From: Pseudomonadota bacterium
Lineage (GTDB): Bacteria > Pseudomonadota > Gammaproteobacteria > Xanthomonadales > Xanthomonadaceae
Reading direction: 5' to 3'
Length of the DNA stretch: 64,000 nt
NCBI GenBank assembly: GCA_023386795.1
Contig: JAEWJB010000075.1
Coordinates: forward strand, 1 to 64,000
The notes beneath the pieces are model-generated. The model was not told the origin of the DNA. It saw only the letters and a program-made list of their open reading frames with translations, and made no database searches. Numbering within the stretch: position 1 is the first letter of the stretch; every line of letters starts with the position of its first letter. The position numbers and the translations under genes were made by a program. Shown here piece after piece: positions 1 through 7,521 of this stretch.

Positions 1-119
1 AGGAAAGACAGCGTCAACGCTTCCGCCAATGGCAGCACCGAGACCGAGTAGAAGAAGCTGCCCGCCGTCAGCTCGACGATCGGTACGCGCACGATGTTGC
101 CGATGAGGCTGGCGCGGGT
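1..119 (-). pseudogene. EamA/DMT-family transporter fragment (C-terminal side runs off the window; N-terminus missing)
   Basis: Reading leftward from position 119, the frame encodes about 39 residues that include GSFFYSVSVLPLAEALTLSF. This is the typical helix pair of EamA drug/metabolite transporters around residues 70-105, where 'LPLAEA..L.F' is highly conserved. The frame stays open back to a TGA at 180-182, but it contains no ATG, GTG or TTG start, and the codons upstream of position 119 are only proline, glycine and arginine from a G/C homopolymer run. The first 60 or so residues expected for the family are therefore absent. Either the gene is truncated at this point or the homopolymer tract is a sequencing or assembly fault. 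The rest of the gene lies outside the window. Confidence 0.6.
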
Positions 120-120
120 C

Positions 121-155
121 GGGGGGGGCGGGCGCGGGGGGGGGGCGCCCCCCCG
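121..155. repeat. G/C homopolymer tract
   Basis: The run contains G8 (121-128), G10 (136-145) and C7 (148-154), separated by single bases. The G10 and C7 runs can fold on each other. It sits exactly where the EamA reading frame loses its N-terminus. Such a tract may be a slippage-prone site or a low-quality consensus; the sequence cannot tell these apart. Confidence 0.7.
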
Positions 156-263
156 CCGCTGCCTCCGCCATCGCGGGCTTCAAGCGCCGCGAGCCCCCGT
201 GTGCTCACTACGTAGCGCGCCGCGCCAAGGGCTCGCTACGGCCTGCGGCCCGGCCGCACGGCG

Positions 264-1373
264 TCAGCGCGAAGGGGACGCAGGCCCTCGATATAACGCC
301 GCAATCCGCGGAATGAAGCGCTGCGGATTCGCGCCTGCCAGGTTGGTCAGCACGACCACCGCCATCCCCTCGTCCGGATAGACGATAAACGCCGCCCGCG
401 CGCCACCGATCCCGGCCACCTCGCGCACCGGAGCGCTACGCAGCACCGGCCAGCCCAGTCCCCAGTCGCCCGGCGCGCCACTGTTCAACCGCTCCGGCGT
501 CCACATGCGGCGCAGTGCATCGTCACCGACCATGCGCCCCGCCGACAGCGCCATGAGCCAACGCGACAGCTCCTCCGCCGTGGTCTGCAAGCCGCCGCCA
601 GACCACAGGCTGTACGGAATGTCGTAGAACCAGTGCGAGAGGCGATCGGCGTCATCCTTGGCCAGTGTGCCGCGCGGCGACAGGCTGTAGATCGTCGCCG
701 CGTTCGGCACGAGGTCGTAGCTGTCGCCGAACGCGGTCCGCGGCATGCCGACAGCCGCGAACTGGCGCTCGGCCAGGAACTGCTCGTACGGCCGGCCCGT
801 CTGCTTCACGATGATGCGCGCGAGCAGGCCATAGTTGGTCTGGTTGTAGGCGAAGCGCTCGCCCGGGCGCGCCTCAAGCGGCAGCGCCGCCACCGCACGC
901 CACGCCGCGGCCTCATCGCCGCCGCCGATCAGGCCATCGGGGCCGACGATGTCCGGCAATCCCGACGTGTGCGCCAACAGCTGGCGTACCCGGAGTCCGC
1001 GCCAAGCCTCTGGCAGGTCATCGAGATAGCGCGAAACGGGCGCATCGAGCTCCACCTTCCCGGCTTCGACGAGCTGCATCACAGCCACCGCGGTGAATGA
1101 CTTGGTGGCCGAGTTGATTGGAAACAGCGTGGCCGCGGTGACCGGCACGCGGTTTTCCACATTGGCGTAGCCCAGGCTCTCCGACAACACCACGCGGCCG
1201 TCGCGGATCACCGCGATTTGCAGCCCGGGAATGCGCTGCTGGGCCATGATCTGCCGCACTAACGCCAGGGCCTGCGCGTTGGGTAGCGGCGGCGCCTCAC
1301 GGGCAGCTACGGTGCAAGACAATAACGCCACGGCCACGCCAATGGCGGACAGGAAACCCCTTCGAAACCCCAT
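264..1373 (-). CDS. Secreted serine hydrolase, class C beta-lactamase / esterase fold
   Basis: The 369-residue protein starts at an ATG with a clear ribosome binding site (GGAGGA, six bases upstream). It opens with a signal peptide (MGFRRGFLSAIGVAVALLSC..AARE). The family motifs are visible: S-A-T-K in 'NSATKSFTA' (nucleophile Ser and general-base Lys, near residue 90), 'HTSGLP', and Y-x-N in 'RFAYNQTN'. The third motif, usually HTG or KTG near the C-terminus, reads 'GIGGARAAF', which suggests an esterase or peptidase rather than a true beta-lactamase. It is predicted to act in the periplasm. The substrate is unknown. A longer reading frame extends upstream to 1667, but it would bury the signal peptide and skip the good ribosome binding site. 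Confidence 0.85.
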   Translation of the reverse strand: MGFRRGFLSAIGVAVALLSCTVAAREAPPLPNAQALALVRQIMAQQRIPGLQIAVIRDGRVVLSESLGYANVENRVPVTAATLFPINSATKSFTAVAVMQLVEAGKVELDAPVSRYLDDLPEAWRGLRVRQLLAHTSGLPDIVGPDGLIGGGDEAAAWRAVAALPLEARPGERFAYNQTNYGLLARIIVKQTGRPYEQFLAERQFAAVGMPRTAFGDSYDLVPNAATIYSLSPRGTLAKDDADRLSHWFYDIPYSLWSGGGLQTTAEELSRWLMALSAGRMVGDDALRRMWTPERLNSGAPGDWGLGWPVLRSAPVREVAGIGGARAAFIVYPDEGMAVVVLTNLAGANPQRFIPRIAALYRGPASPSR

Positions 1374-1953
1374 GCATCCTCCGCATCGCCGATGATCGGG
1401 ATTTCGCGGGCTGGGGCGCCCGGATCCCTCTCTGTATGGATGCAAGACGCTGCCGGAAGGTTTAAGTGACAGGGCCCTCGCGATCGCGTCGGGTGGCCAC
1501 CGACAGCGAAAGCCGCGCCGACCCGGCTTGACCTGGAGCGGTAGCACCCACCCGGACCGTGGCGTTGCCACGGCCGTAGCTCGGCGGCGATCGCGCGCGA
1601 GCTGGCCTGCTGGGGCGTGGAAATTGCCGTTTCCGGGCAATTGACCAGCGAGTGCCAGGAAGGGCAACGAAGCGCGGATGCGCTTCGGATCACCACGACA
1701 TCCGCTCTAACGCGCTTAGGGGCACTACCATGTCAAGGTCCCGGAAGATCAGCAAAATCAAGGACAAGGCCGATCCAAGCTGATCGCACCCAACATTGAC
1801 AGATCAGGCACTTGCCGGTGCCGTGGGGTCAGTTTGGGGTCACCGTGGTGGAGCCCTCTTAGGTTGCTCTTTCGCCGCCGGGGCCGCCGCCGGTCGAACA
1901 AGATGCGGCTAATGCCCGCATACTTATGTATCAGCAGGCCTTGAACCCCTTCT
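1374..1953. other. Intergenic stretch holding the probable left prophage junction
   Basis: These 580 bases lie between the host hydrolase and the first accessory gene. No gene with convincing codon use was found. Around 1729-1860 one forward frame encodes a weakly protein-like segment (YHVKVPEDQQNQGQGRSK) with no recognisable family, possibly a remnant. I compared the stretch by eye with the right end of the prophage (40.5-43.8 kb) and found no convincing direct repeat, so the attachment site remains unplaced. Confidence 0.4.
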
Positions 1954-2802
1954 ATGCATTCGGACCAGACGCTGTGGCGCTACATGGACTTTGCGAAGTT
2001 CGCGTCACTGATTTCAAGCCGTGAGCTGATCGCTCCAAGCGCTGCGGCTCTCGCCATCGCGGATCCATTCGAGGGCACGGTCAACCAGAGCACTTTCGAC
2101 CATTTCACTGCTGAGATTGCTCGTCAGCTCCACGCAGCCGGCAAAGATGGCTTTCGAAGGATTCGATGGATGTACAAAGGTCGCTGGATGGGCTTCCCTG
2201 TCGCCGGAAGTCCAGGTCAGACGTTGTATAGCGCTCTGCGCTGGCTAAAAGGCGGCACCTACATTAGCTGTTGGCATGGCAGTGAGATCGAGTCAGAGGC
2301 AATGTGGCGGCTCTACAGCAGCGGCCCCAGTCACGGCGTCGCGGTGCGCACTACCACGTCACGCCTTTCAGCTGCCCTTCCAAACCTTCCCCCACCCCAA
2401 CCGGTCCGGTACATCGACTATCCAACCGCTGCCCCATTTGCCGATTTCCTGACGGCGCCCTTCGCCTTTAAGCGGGATGCCTTCAGACATGAGCACGAAT
2501 GGAGGATCATCGTCCATGACCTTCCAAGCGGCGGGCGCGACGAGGATGGCTATGACACCTTCGCGACAGAGGCCACGCTAGATGGCGTCAAGGCTATGCC
2601 CTTCCAAGTTCCCTTGCAGCAAATCTTCACCACAGTGCGGCTTTCCCCGTTCGCGCCTGAGTGGATGATGGAAACCTGCCAAGCAATACTCAAGGCCTTC
2701 GATACCGGCCTTCAGATAGAACCTTCCAGTCTATTCCTCAAGCCCTTCGACCCAGATACGATGGCTACCGCCGCCGAACCTCGTAGATTGCCCCTCGAGT
2801 GA
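1954..2802 (+). CDS. DUF2971-family protein
   Basis: The 282-residue cytosolic protein begins MHSDQTLWRYMDFAKFASLI and contains 'ISCWHGSEIESEAMWRLY' near residue 105 and 'FRHEHEWRIIV' near residue 180. This is the pattern of the DUF2971 family, whose members share a W-R-Y opening, a central '(S)CW....E...MW..Y' and a late 'F.HE.EWR'. The molecular function of the family is not established to my knowledge. The gene points against all the late phage genes and sits at the element's edge, the usual place for accessory cargo. Its 3' end overlaps the convergent 2765-3025 gene by 38 bases. A role in cell protection or superinfection control is only a guess. Confidence 0.75.
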   Translation: MHSDQTLWRYMDFAKFASLISSRELIAPSAAALAIADPFEGTVNQSTFDHFTAEIARQLHAAGKDGFRRIRWMYKGRWMGFPVAGSPGQTLYSALRWLKGGTYISCWHGSEIESEAMWRLYSSGPSHGVAVRTTTSRLSAALPNLPPPQPVRYIDYPTAAPFADFLTAPFAFKRDAFRHEHEWRIIVHDLPSGGRDEDGYDTFATEATLDGVKAMPFQVPLQQIFTTVRLSPFAPEWMMETCQAILKAFDTGLQIEPSSLFLKPFDPDTMATAAEPRRLPLE

Positions 2803-3025
2803 AGTACCAGTCCTCCGGCGCACCGTTCGGTAACGCGCCCGGCGGCTCGGTGCCAATGTGGGCGGCCTGGTAGCCATTGGGTCCTAGAATGCGGAGCGGC
2901 CCTACGACGATCCTGCCGGCGACAGCCGGGTTCACCAGCACCACCGTGTCGCCGTTCTGCAGACGCACTGGCTCCACCGGCACCTGGCCGTTGAGCAGGA
3001 TCGGAGGTTCGTCATGGCCCGTCAT
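2765..3025 (-). CDS. Small hypothetical protein, prophage accessory operon
   Basis: The 86-residue product has no recognised family. It is soluble, with several short beta-like segments (LQNGDTVVLVNPAVAGRIVV). It is the last gene of the leftward series that starts at 6433 and lies 15 bases after the 3041-3367 gene. Codon use matches its neighbours. Its 3' end overlaps the convergent DUF2971 gene. Confidence 0.55.
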   Translation of the reverse strand: MTGHDEPPILLNGQVPVEPVRLQNGDTVVLVNPAVAGRIVVGPLRILGPNGYQAAHIGTEPPGALPNGAPEDWYFTRGAIYEVRRR

Positions 3026-3040
3026 GAGTCCCGCACCGCC

Positions 3041-3367
3041 TCAGCGACGCCGCCGGCGCCGATGGGTCGTCTGAACCTCGACGCCGATCCGGCGTTCATC
3101 TGGCAGCGCGCAGCCCAAACCGCGGTACTGCTCCCGGATCCGCTCTTCCCAGCGCACGGCCCAGCGCTCCAGAAAGCGGACAGACGCGTCACGGCTCGGA
3201 AGGAACTCGAAGCGGAGGTTCGTCGTCCCGTCGTTCCGGGAGACGCGGCAACCCCGGCCCTCCGGCAGTTCCACGATCAGGCCGATCCCACGGCCGTCGA
3301 GGTGAAGGTGCAGGTCTGTGCCCCAGGGGCGCCATTGGAAGCCGGGTGGAAGGTTCGGAAGATCCAT
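3041..3367 (-). CDS. Hypothetical protein with arginine-rich C-terminus
   Basis: The 108-residue protein starts MDLPNLPPGFQWRPWGTDLH and ends in a run of seven arginines within TTHRRRRRRR-like sequence. The middle part has 'RFEFLPSRDASVRFLERWAVRWEERIREQ', likely an amphipathic helix. The basic tail could bind nucleic acid, but no domain is recognised. It belongs to the leftward accessory series at the left end of the prophage. Confidence 0.55.
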   Translation of the reverse strand: MDLPNLPPGFQWRPWGTDLHLHLDGRGIGLIVELPEGRGCRVSRNDGTTNLRFEFLPSRDASVRFLERWAVRWEERIREQYRGLGCALPDERRIGVEVQTTHRRRRRR

Positions 3368-3443
3368 GCCGGCGATCCTACGCCGCCTCGTCTCGGCGCT
3401 TGCGACGCGCGGATCACGGCGCTGAGCGGTTCACCTGCCCCGC

Positions 3444-3683
3444 CTAGGCGCGGTTGATTGGGGCGATGCCGTCGGGCATCAGGCCGGCTCGGTCCAAATG
3501 CCAGAGGGCGTATTGCCAGATGTAGATGCCGTCCGCGGCTCGACAGTGCTCGGCGACGCTGGCCACCCGCTCCCGGAACCAGCCGTAGTCGAAGTCGTCA
3601 GCCTCGGGAGTGCCGCCCGAAGGCAGCTCCCGGCAAAGCTGATCGATCAACGAGGTGGCGGTAGCGCGGTCCACAAGTCGCAC
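3444..3683 (-). CDS. Small hypothetical protein, prophage accessory operon
   Basis: The 79-residue product uses a GTG start placed directly after the TAG of the upstream gene (3684-3956), so the two are probably co-translated. It is acidic and mainly helical by composition (DDFDYGWFRERVASVAEHC). No family is recognised. Confidence 0.55.
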   Translation of the reverse strand: MRLVDRATATSLIDQLCRELPSGGTPEADDFDYGWFRERVASVAEHCRAADGIYIWQYALWHLDRAGLMPDGIAPINRA

Positions 3684-3956
3684 CTAGCGGCCACCCTGCC
3701 GCTGGTCCCTGGCGGCAATCAGGCAGTCCAAAGTCTCGGTCCACACTGCCAGTTCATCCACGTAGGCCTGCTTGTATCCGGCGCCCTCCGCCTGCGTCCT
3801 TCCGGCGCGCTCGTCGGCCATTCGGCGTGCGTGCCATCGCCAGCGCACCACCTCTAGATTCTGGTGCGACTGAATCAACGCACTCGCTACCCACGTCAGT
3901 GCGTCGCAGCGTGCGGTCAGCTGCTCGATCGTCTCCGCATCTGTGAGTCCACGCAT
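3684..3956 (-). CDS. Small helical hypothetical protein, prophage accessory operon
   Basis: The 90-residue product starts at an ATG preceded by a GGAG eight bases upstream; an in-frame GTG at 3987-3989 is a less likely start. The sequence (MRGLTDAETIEQLTARCDALTW...) reads as a run of amphipathic helices and no membrane segment. No family is recognised. It follows the SRAP gene by 43 bases and abuts the next gene. Confidence 0.55.
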   Translation of the reverse strand: MRGLTDAETIEQLTARCDALTWVASALIQSHQNLEVVRWRWHARRMADERAGRTQAEGAGYKQAYVDELAVWTETLDCLIAARDQRQGGR

Positions 3957-3999
3957 CGCCCGCTCCACGCCGCCATTGGGGGGGAACACGGTAACGATC

Positions 4000-4932
4000 C
4001 TACGCCGCCAACTGGTGCTCGTAGAAGGGGTGCCGCTTGTCGTCAAAGATGGCGTACATGGCGGCCAGGTCGTTCGGGTCGGGGTTGAGCCAGGCGTCGA
4101 CGTGCTCGGGCTTGATGTTGATGATCGTCCGATCGTGGCCAGCGGCGGCGACCTCCGGCTCCGGCTCGTCGGTGATCGCCGCAAAGCTGAGCAGGTCGGG
4201 ATCGACGCCCTTCGGGTCGGACCAGGCTGACCACAGGCAGGCCACCAGCATGGGTTCACGATCCCGTGGGGTGAACTGCAGGACACGGTTCTGACCGTCC
4301 GGCCCCTCCACGTTCTCGTAGAACGTGTCCACGACCAGGATGCCGTGCCGCCGGCCGAAGGCCTCGCGCCAGTAGCTTTCCAGGCTGTCGCGGCGGGCGT
4401 TGTAGGTGCCGGGATACTTGGTGTCGTAGAAGGCCGGCTTGCCCTCCAGCCGGCACTGGTAGCGCATCGGCTTGATGACGCGCTTGCCACCCTCCATGAC
4501 GATCACCGGCGCGTACATGCCTGGGAAGATGCGGCTATCGCGGTCCAGCGGCTCGTCGCGGCGCAGGTCAGCCAGCCGCTGGGTCGCGCGCTCGATCTTC
4601 TTGGTGGCCACGCGCACGTCGTTCTCGGCCTTCTTCGTGACCTTGACCTGCAGGGCACGCTGCGCGCCGTTGAGCCGCGTCTTCTGGGCGAACAGCTCTT
4701 TTTCCAGGGCCGTGGCCTCCTCACCCCGCCACGCCACGATGTCGCGCCAGATGTCGTGCTCCGCGGTGTTCGTCCACTCGGCGAAGGCGTCATCCATGGC
4801 CTTGGGCGTCTTCGGCCGCGCCTTGCCCGGGTCGTGGTAGTACAGCTTGGCGAAGTCGTCCAGCGACATGATGGCGCCGTACGTGCGCACCAGCTTGCGG
4901 TAGTCGGCCTTTACCTGGGCGGAGTAGCACAT
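4000..4932 (-). CDS. SRAP-domain (HMCES/YedK-type) protein with internal helical insertion
   Basis: The 310-residue protein begins MCYSAQ, which places the catalytic Cys2 of the SRAP family once the initiator Met is removed. Family members use it to form a stable crosslink with abasic sites in single-stranded DNA. Other family features are 'KPAFYDTKYPGTYNARRDSLE' (N-A-R motif), 'HGILVVDTFYENVEG' (the usual 'RC..P..GFYEW') and 'GHDRTIINI' (the late catalytic His). Between about residues 10 and 140 it carries a long helical, Lys/Glu-rich insertion not found in compact YedK proteins. It is encoded with phage accessory genes, and a role in guarding phage DNA against abasic lesions or base-excising defences is an inference. 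Confidence 0.85.
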   Translation of the reverse strand: MCYSAQVKADYRKLVRTYGAIMSLDDFAKLYYHDPGKARPKTPKAMDDAFAEWTNTAEHDIWRDIVAWRGEEATALEKELFAQKTRLNGAQRALQVKVTKKAENDVRVATKKIERATQRLADLRRDEPLDRDSRIFPGMYAPVIVMEGGKRVIKPMRYQCRLEGKPAFYDTKYPGTYNARRDSLESYWREAFGRRHGILVVDTFYENVEGPDGQNRVLQFTPRDREPMLVACLWSAWSDPKGVDPDLLSFAAITDEPEPEVAAAGHDRTIINIKPEHVDAWLNPDPNDLAAMYAIFDDKRHPFYEHQLAA

Positions 4933-4935
4933 GGA

Positions 4936-5163
4936 TCAGGCCGCCTCGTCGATTGGCGGCACCAACCCGTGGCGCGCCAAGATGGCCAAGCCCTGATGCT
5001 CGACCCAGTCCCGATCAGCCCCCGGAGCGGCGGCATCGGCAATCGTCTCGACCATGGCCGCGAAGGCCTCAATAAGATGGTGGCCCTGGCTATCTACCAG
5101 CCCGGGAACGGAGTCGTCCAGCTGGTCCAGGTGCGCCTGCAGTTGGTCTCGGGTCAGAGGCAT
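4936..5163 (-). CDS. Small hypothetical protein, prophage accessory operon
   Basis: The 75-residue acidic protein (MPLTRDQLQAHLDQLDDSVP...) is probably all helical. It overlaps the upstream gene by 10 bases and ends three bases before the SRAP gene, so the three are likely translated together. No family is recognised. Confidence 0.55.
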   Translation of the reverse strand: MPLTRDQLQAHLDQLDDSVPGLVDSQGHHLIEAFAAMVETIADAAAPGADRDWVEHQGLAILARHGLVPPIDEAA

Positions 5164-5375
5164 GGCTCGCCCTCCGGTTGGGACGACAGGCTAGGCCCGG
5201 TACCGTTGAGGCGGCGTAGACGGGCCGCCTCCCGGCGCAGGCTCGCCACAGTGTCCGCATGGCGGGACCAGGGCCGCCGGCGCCGCCCGCACCCCAGGTG
5301 CATCGCCTGGATCTTCGGCTCGATGGCTTTCGCCCGCTGAGCGGCCCCGCGGGCCTTTCCCTTCGCATCGTTCAT
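5154..5375 (-). CDS. Small basic hypothetical protein, prophage accessory operon
   Basis: The 73-residue product starts MNDAKGKARGAAQRAKAIEP and is rich in Arg and Lys (CGRRRRPWSRHADTVASLRR), so it may touch nucleic acid. A longer frame reaches 5591 but would run deep into the 3' end of the acyltransferase gene. No family is recognised. The overlap with 4936-5163 supports co-translation. Confidence 0.5.
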   Translation of the reverse strand: MNDAKGKARGAAQRAKAIEPKIQAMHLGCGRRRRPWSRHADTVASLRREAARLRRLNGTGPSLSSQPEGEPCL

Positions 5376-5419
5376 GCCGGCAGCGTGCGCGGCAACGGTC
5401 TCATGGGTTGCGAATGGTC

Positions 5420-6433
5420 CTACAATGCCTTGGATGCCCGCTGGCCGGATACAAACCGCTGGCGCAACCGGTCGGCTCGGTCGAGCACCCAAGTGAAATC
5501 GAACGCCCACGGTACGAGCCGGCCGGCCACCCAACACGCGGCAGTGATTGCCAGCGTCGCGACTAACGCCGCGACCAGCCTGACCGGCCAATCAGCCGCC
5601 TCGATTCTTTCGAACAGCCCTGCGACGCGCAGCGCCTTTAGCACATAGATGTGCGCGATGAAGATGGCCAGCGAACGCTGACCGATCGCAGCCAGCAACG
5701 GCACGCCTCCCACAAGGCGCAGCAAACCAAAGGTTCCCACCACGCCGGCGCAAAGCTGAAGAAGTCGGAGGACGAGTCCGCGCCCTTGCGTGGCCGCGAA
5801 TTCCGCGTAGGACGTGTGGCCCCACAACCATTCGAACGGCTCGCCAGAAGTCGCAAAGGCGAAGGCCGCCACAGCGGCCAGGCCGAGCAGCCCGAGGGGA
5901 ATTCCCAGCTCAGGCAGATTGATCCCACGGCGCGCTGCGTATTGGTGCCCAAGCACGAAGAAGGGGAGAAAGGTTGCTGTGCGTCCAGCGGACCAGGCGT
6001 GATCGAATTCGGGGCCGAACCCGGACAGGAGGCTCACTGCGATGGCTACGACCAGCGGCCACCCAGTCGCCAATAGCAACGGCATCGCGAGGCGCCAGAA
6101 GCACAAGCTCAGCAGGTACCACAGGGCCCAGTAGGGCTGGCTCACCGCAAGGGCGAACGGCTCGTGCTTCAATGCTGCGACCAGACCGTTCGAAAGTGCC
6201 TGGTGCGCCAAGTAGGGGAGCAGGATCATGCCGAGGATTCGCCTCGCCCCTCTTGCATCAATGATGTCGCCGCACACCAGTCCGGAAAGGAACACGAACG
6301 CCGGCATGTGGAACAGGTAGATGAACCGGTAGAGGATCTGGTCCTGCCCGATTGGCGCCCATTCGATGAAGTGGCCGAAGACGACCAGCACGATCAGCAC
6401 GGCCTTCGCCGCGTCAATTCTCAGGTTACGCAT
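5420..6433 (-). CDS. Acyltransferase 3 family membrane protein (candidate O-antigen acetylase)
   Basis: The 337-residue protein opens MRNLRIDAAKAVLIVLVVFGHFIEW. The His of 'VFGHF' matches the conserved catalytic His in helix 1 of the OafA/NodX-type acyltransferase family, and 'FHMPAFVFLSGLV' follows as usual. About ten hydrophobic helices are visible along the whole length. A good ribosome binding site (AAGGGGG) precedes the ATG. In several temperate phages such enzymes acetylate the host lipopolysaccharide and block re-adsorption, and its place at the end of the late operon fits a lysogenic-conversion gene. The actual acceptor is unknown. Confidence 0.85.
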   Translation of the reverse strand: MRNLRIDAAKAVLIVLVVFGHFIEWAPIGQDQILYRFIYLFHMPAFVFLSGLVCGDIIDARGARRILGMILLPYLAHQALSNGLVAALKHEPFALAVSQPYWALWYLLSLCFWRLAMPLLLATGWPLVVAIAVSLLSGFGPEFDHAWSAGRTATFLPFFVLGHQYAARRGINLPELGIPLGLLGLAAVAAFAFATSGEPFEWLWGHTSYAEFAATQGRGLVLRLLQLCAGVVGTFGLLRLVGGVPLLAAIGQRSLAIFIAHIYVLKALRVAGLFERIEAADWPVRLVAALVATLAITAACWVAGRLVPWAFDFTWVLDRADRLRQRFVSGQRASKAL

Positions 6434-6487
6434 GAATCCCCCTTGCAGGCCAATACTAGCGCAGTCGCAGGCTATGCCTCCGGATGC

Positions 6488-6874
6488 CTACAGAGCGCCG
6501 CCGGCATCCACGACACCCGGCGGAATAGCGGCGAGCGCGATCGCCTGACGAATGCTGACGTCGAGCAGGTACTGGCTACCCCAGGCGACCACTTCGGGCT
6601 GCTCGCCCAGCAAAGCCAACAGGCAATCCCGGGCCACGGCATCTGCTCGTGCGGCATTCCTGTCACTGTGGGCGAGCTCGCGGACGACGGCGCGACCGTC
6701 CAGGCCGACCAGTGTCACGCCGTCCGCGCTGATCGCCCTGGCGCGCCCTGCGTACCGGATGAGTCCGGCCTGCACTTCTCGCGCGCAACTCACCGCGACC
6801 AGCGAGCCATCATCCAGTTCCACCACCTGCTCGCCGGCCTCGCCGGCGAGGTCTTCTCGTTTGATATAGCTCAT
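6488..6874 (-). CDS. Hypothetical protein, tail-end operon
   Basis: The 128-residue product begins MSYIKREDLAGEAGEQVVEL and ends in a hydrophobic helix (IRQAIALAAIPPGVVDAGGAL). Its ATG overlaps the TGA of the fibronectin-type gene by four bases. It follows the tail tip genes, so it may be a minor virion or assembly factor; no family is recognised. Confidence 0.55.
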   Translation of the reverse strand: MSYIKREDLAGEAGEQVVELDDGSLVAVSCAREVQAGLIRYAGRARAISADGVTLVGLDGRAVVRELAHSDRNAARADAVARDCLLALLGEQPEVVAWGSQYLLDVSIRQAIALAAIPPGVVDAGGAL

Positions 6875-7521
6875 ATGGCCTGCTGGTTCGTTCCGGGGTT
6901 CTTGGAGCCGCCGCTGCCACCGCCGCCGCCGATGCTTCCGCCGCCGGTGCTGGAGCCGCCTGCGGCGGGAAATTTGAGCGACACCGGGGCGATGGCAACG
7001 CGCCCGGCGACGTTGGCCGACTCGACGATGTTTGTCGTGAGTCCGAGCGGACGCGTGCCGCCCTGCAAGCCGGCGTCGTCGTAGTACAGATAGACCGTCA
7101 CCTCTTCATTGGCTGTGCCGTCAATCGTTGCGCTGCTGGCACCGTAGTTGACCGTGACATCGCCAATTACCAACGTGCCGGCCGAGACGCTGATCGTGGC
7201 CGTGCTCACGCCGCCGGCATTGCTGCTGGCCGCGTACGTCACGCTGGTGTCCACGTCCCACATCGCCTGCTGGTTTGCTACGTTGGGCAACGCCGCAGCC
7301 CCCAGGCGGTTGGTGCTGGCCACCGCGACGGTCGCATCCACCCACGCCGAGTTGCGGCCATTGGCGCCAATGGAGCGCACTTGCACGGCGTAGGACGTGC
7401 CGCGTTCCAGCTCGGTCAGCTGGAGGGCCTGGCTGGTGCTGAAGCGCCGTGACTGCCAAGCGCTGGTGGTGTCGCCGCTGGGACGCCAGCGCACCTCATA
7501 TGCCACCGTGGGGGTGCTCAT
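6871..7521 (-). CDS. Tail-tip-associated protein with fibronectin type III domain
   Basis: The 216-residue protein starts MSTPTVAYEVRWRPSGDTTS. Residues 5-70 read as a fibronectin type III domain ('YEVRWRPSG..W....F.....L.L..L..GTSYAVQVRSIGANGRNSAW'). The middle part is beta-rich, and the C-terminus (about residues 185-210) is a glycine/serine-rich linker. Its start overlaps the stop of the tail tip gene J by four bases. Fibronectin domains are common on the C-terminal side of lambda J proteins, so this may be a J segment split into its own gene that still sits at the tail tip. Confidence 0.65.
   Translation of the reverse strand: MSTPTVAYEVRWRPSGDTTSAWQSRRFSTSQALQLTELERGTSYAVQVRSIGANGRNSAWVDATVAVASTNRLGAAALPNVANQQAMWDVDTSVTYAASSNAGGVSTATISVSAGTLVIGDVTVNYGASSATIDGTANEEVTVYLYYDDAGLQGGTRPLGLTTNIVESANVAGRVAIAPVSLKFPAAGGSSTGGGSIGGGGGSGGSKNPGTNQQAI

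Noticed and set aside
633..1100. Forward frame of 155 codons inside the serine hydrolase
   Set aside because: It is antisense to a gene with signal peptide and intact catalytic motifs; long antisense frames are expected at this G+C.
264..1373. Annotation as a class C beta-lactamase
   Set aside because: The third motif (HTG/KTG) is replaced by a Gly-Gly-Ala-Arg sequence and there is no AmpR-like neighbour, so only the fold is claimed.
1617..1799. Short forward gene upstream of the DUF2971 gene
   Set aside because: Codon use is irregular, there is no ribosome binding site, and the peptide resembles nothing known.
1801..1860. Terminal repeat of an insertion sequence (GGGGTCAGTTTGGGGTCA)
   Set aside because: The two GGGGTCA copies are short and there is no matching inverted copy or transposase within reach.
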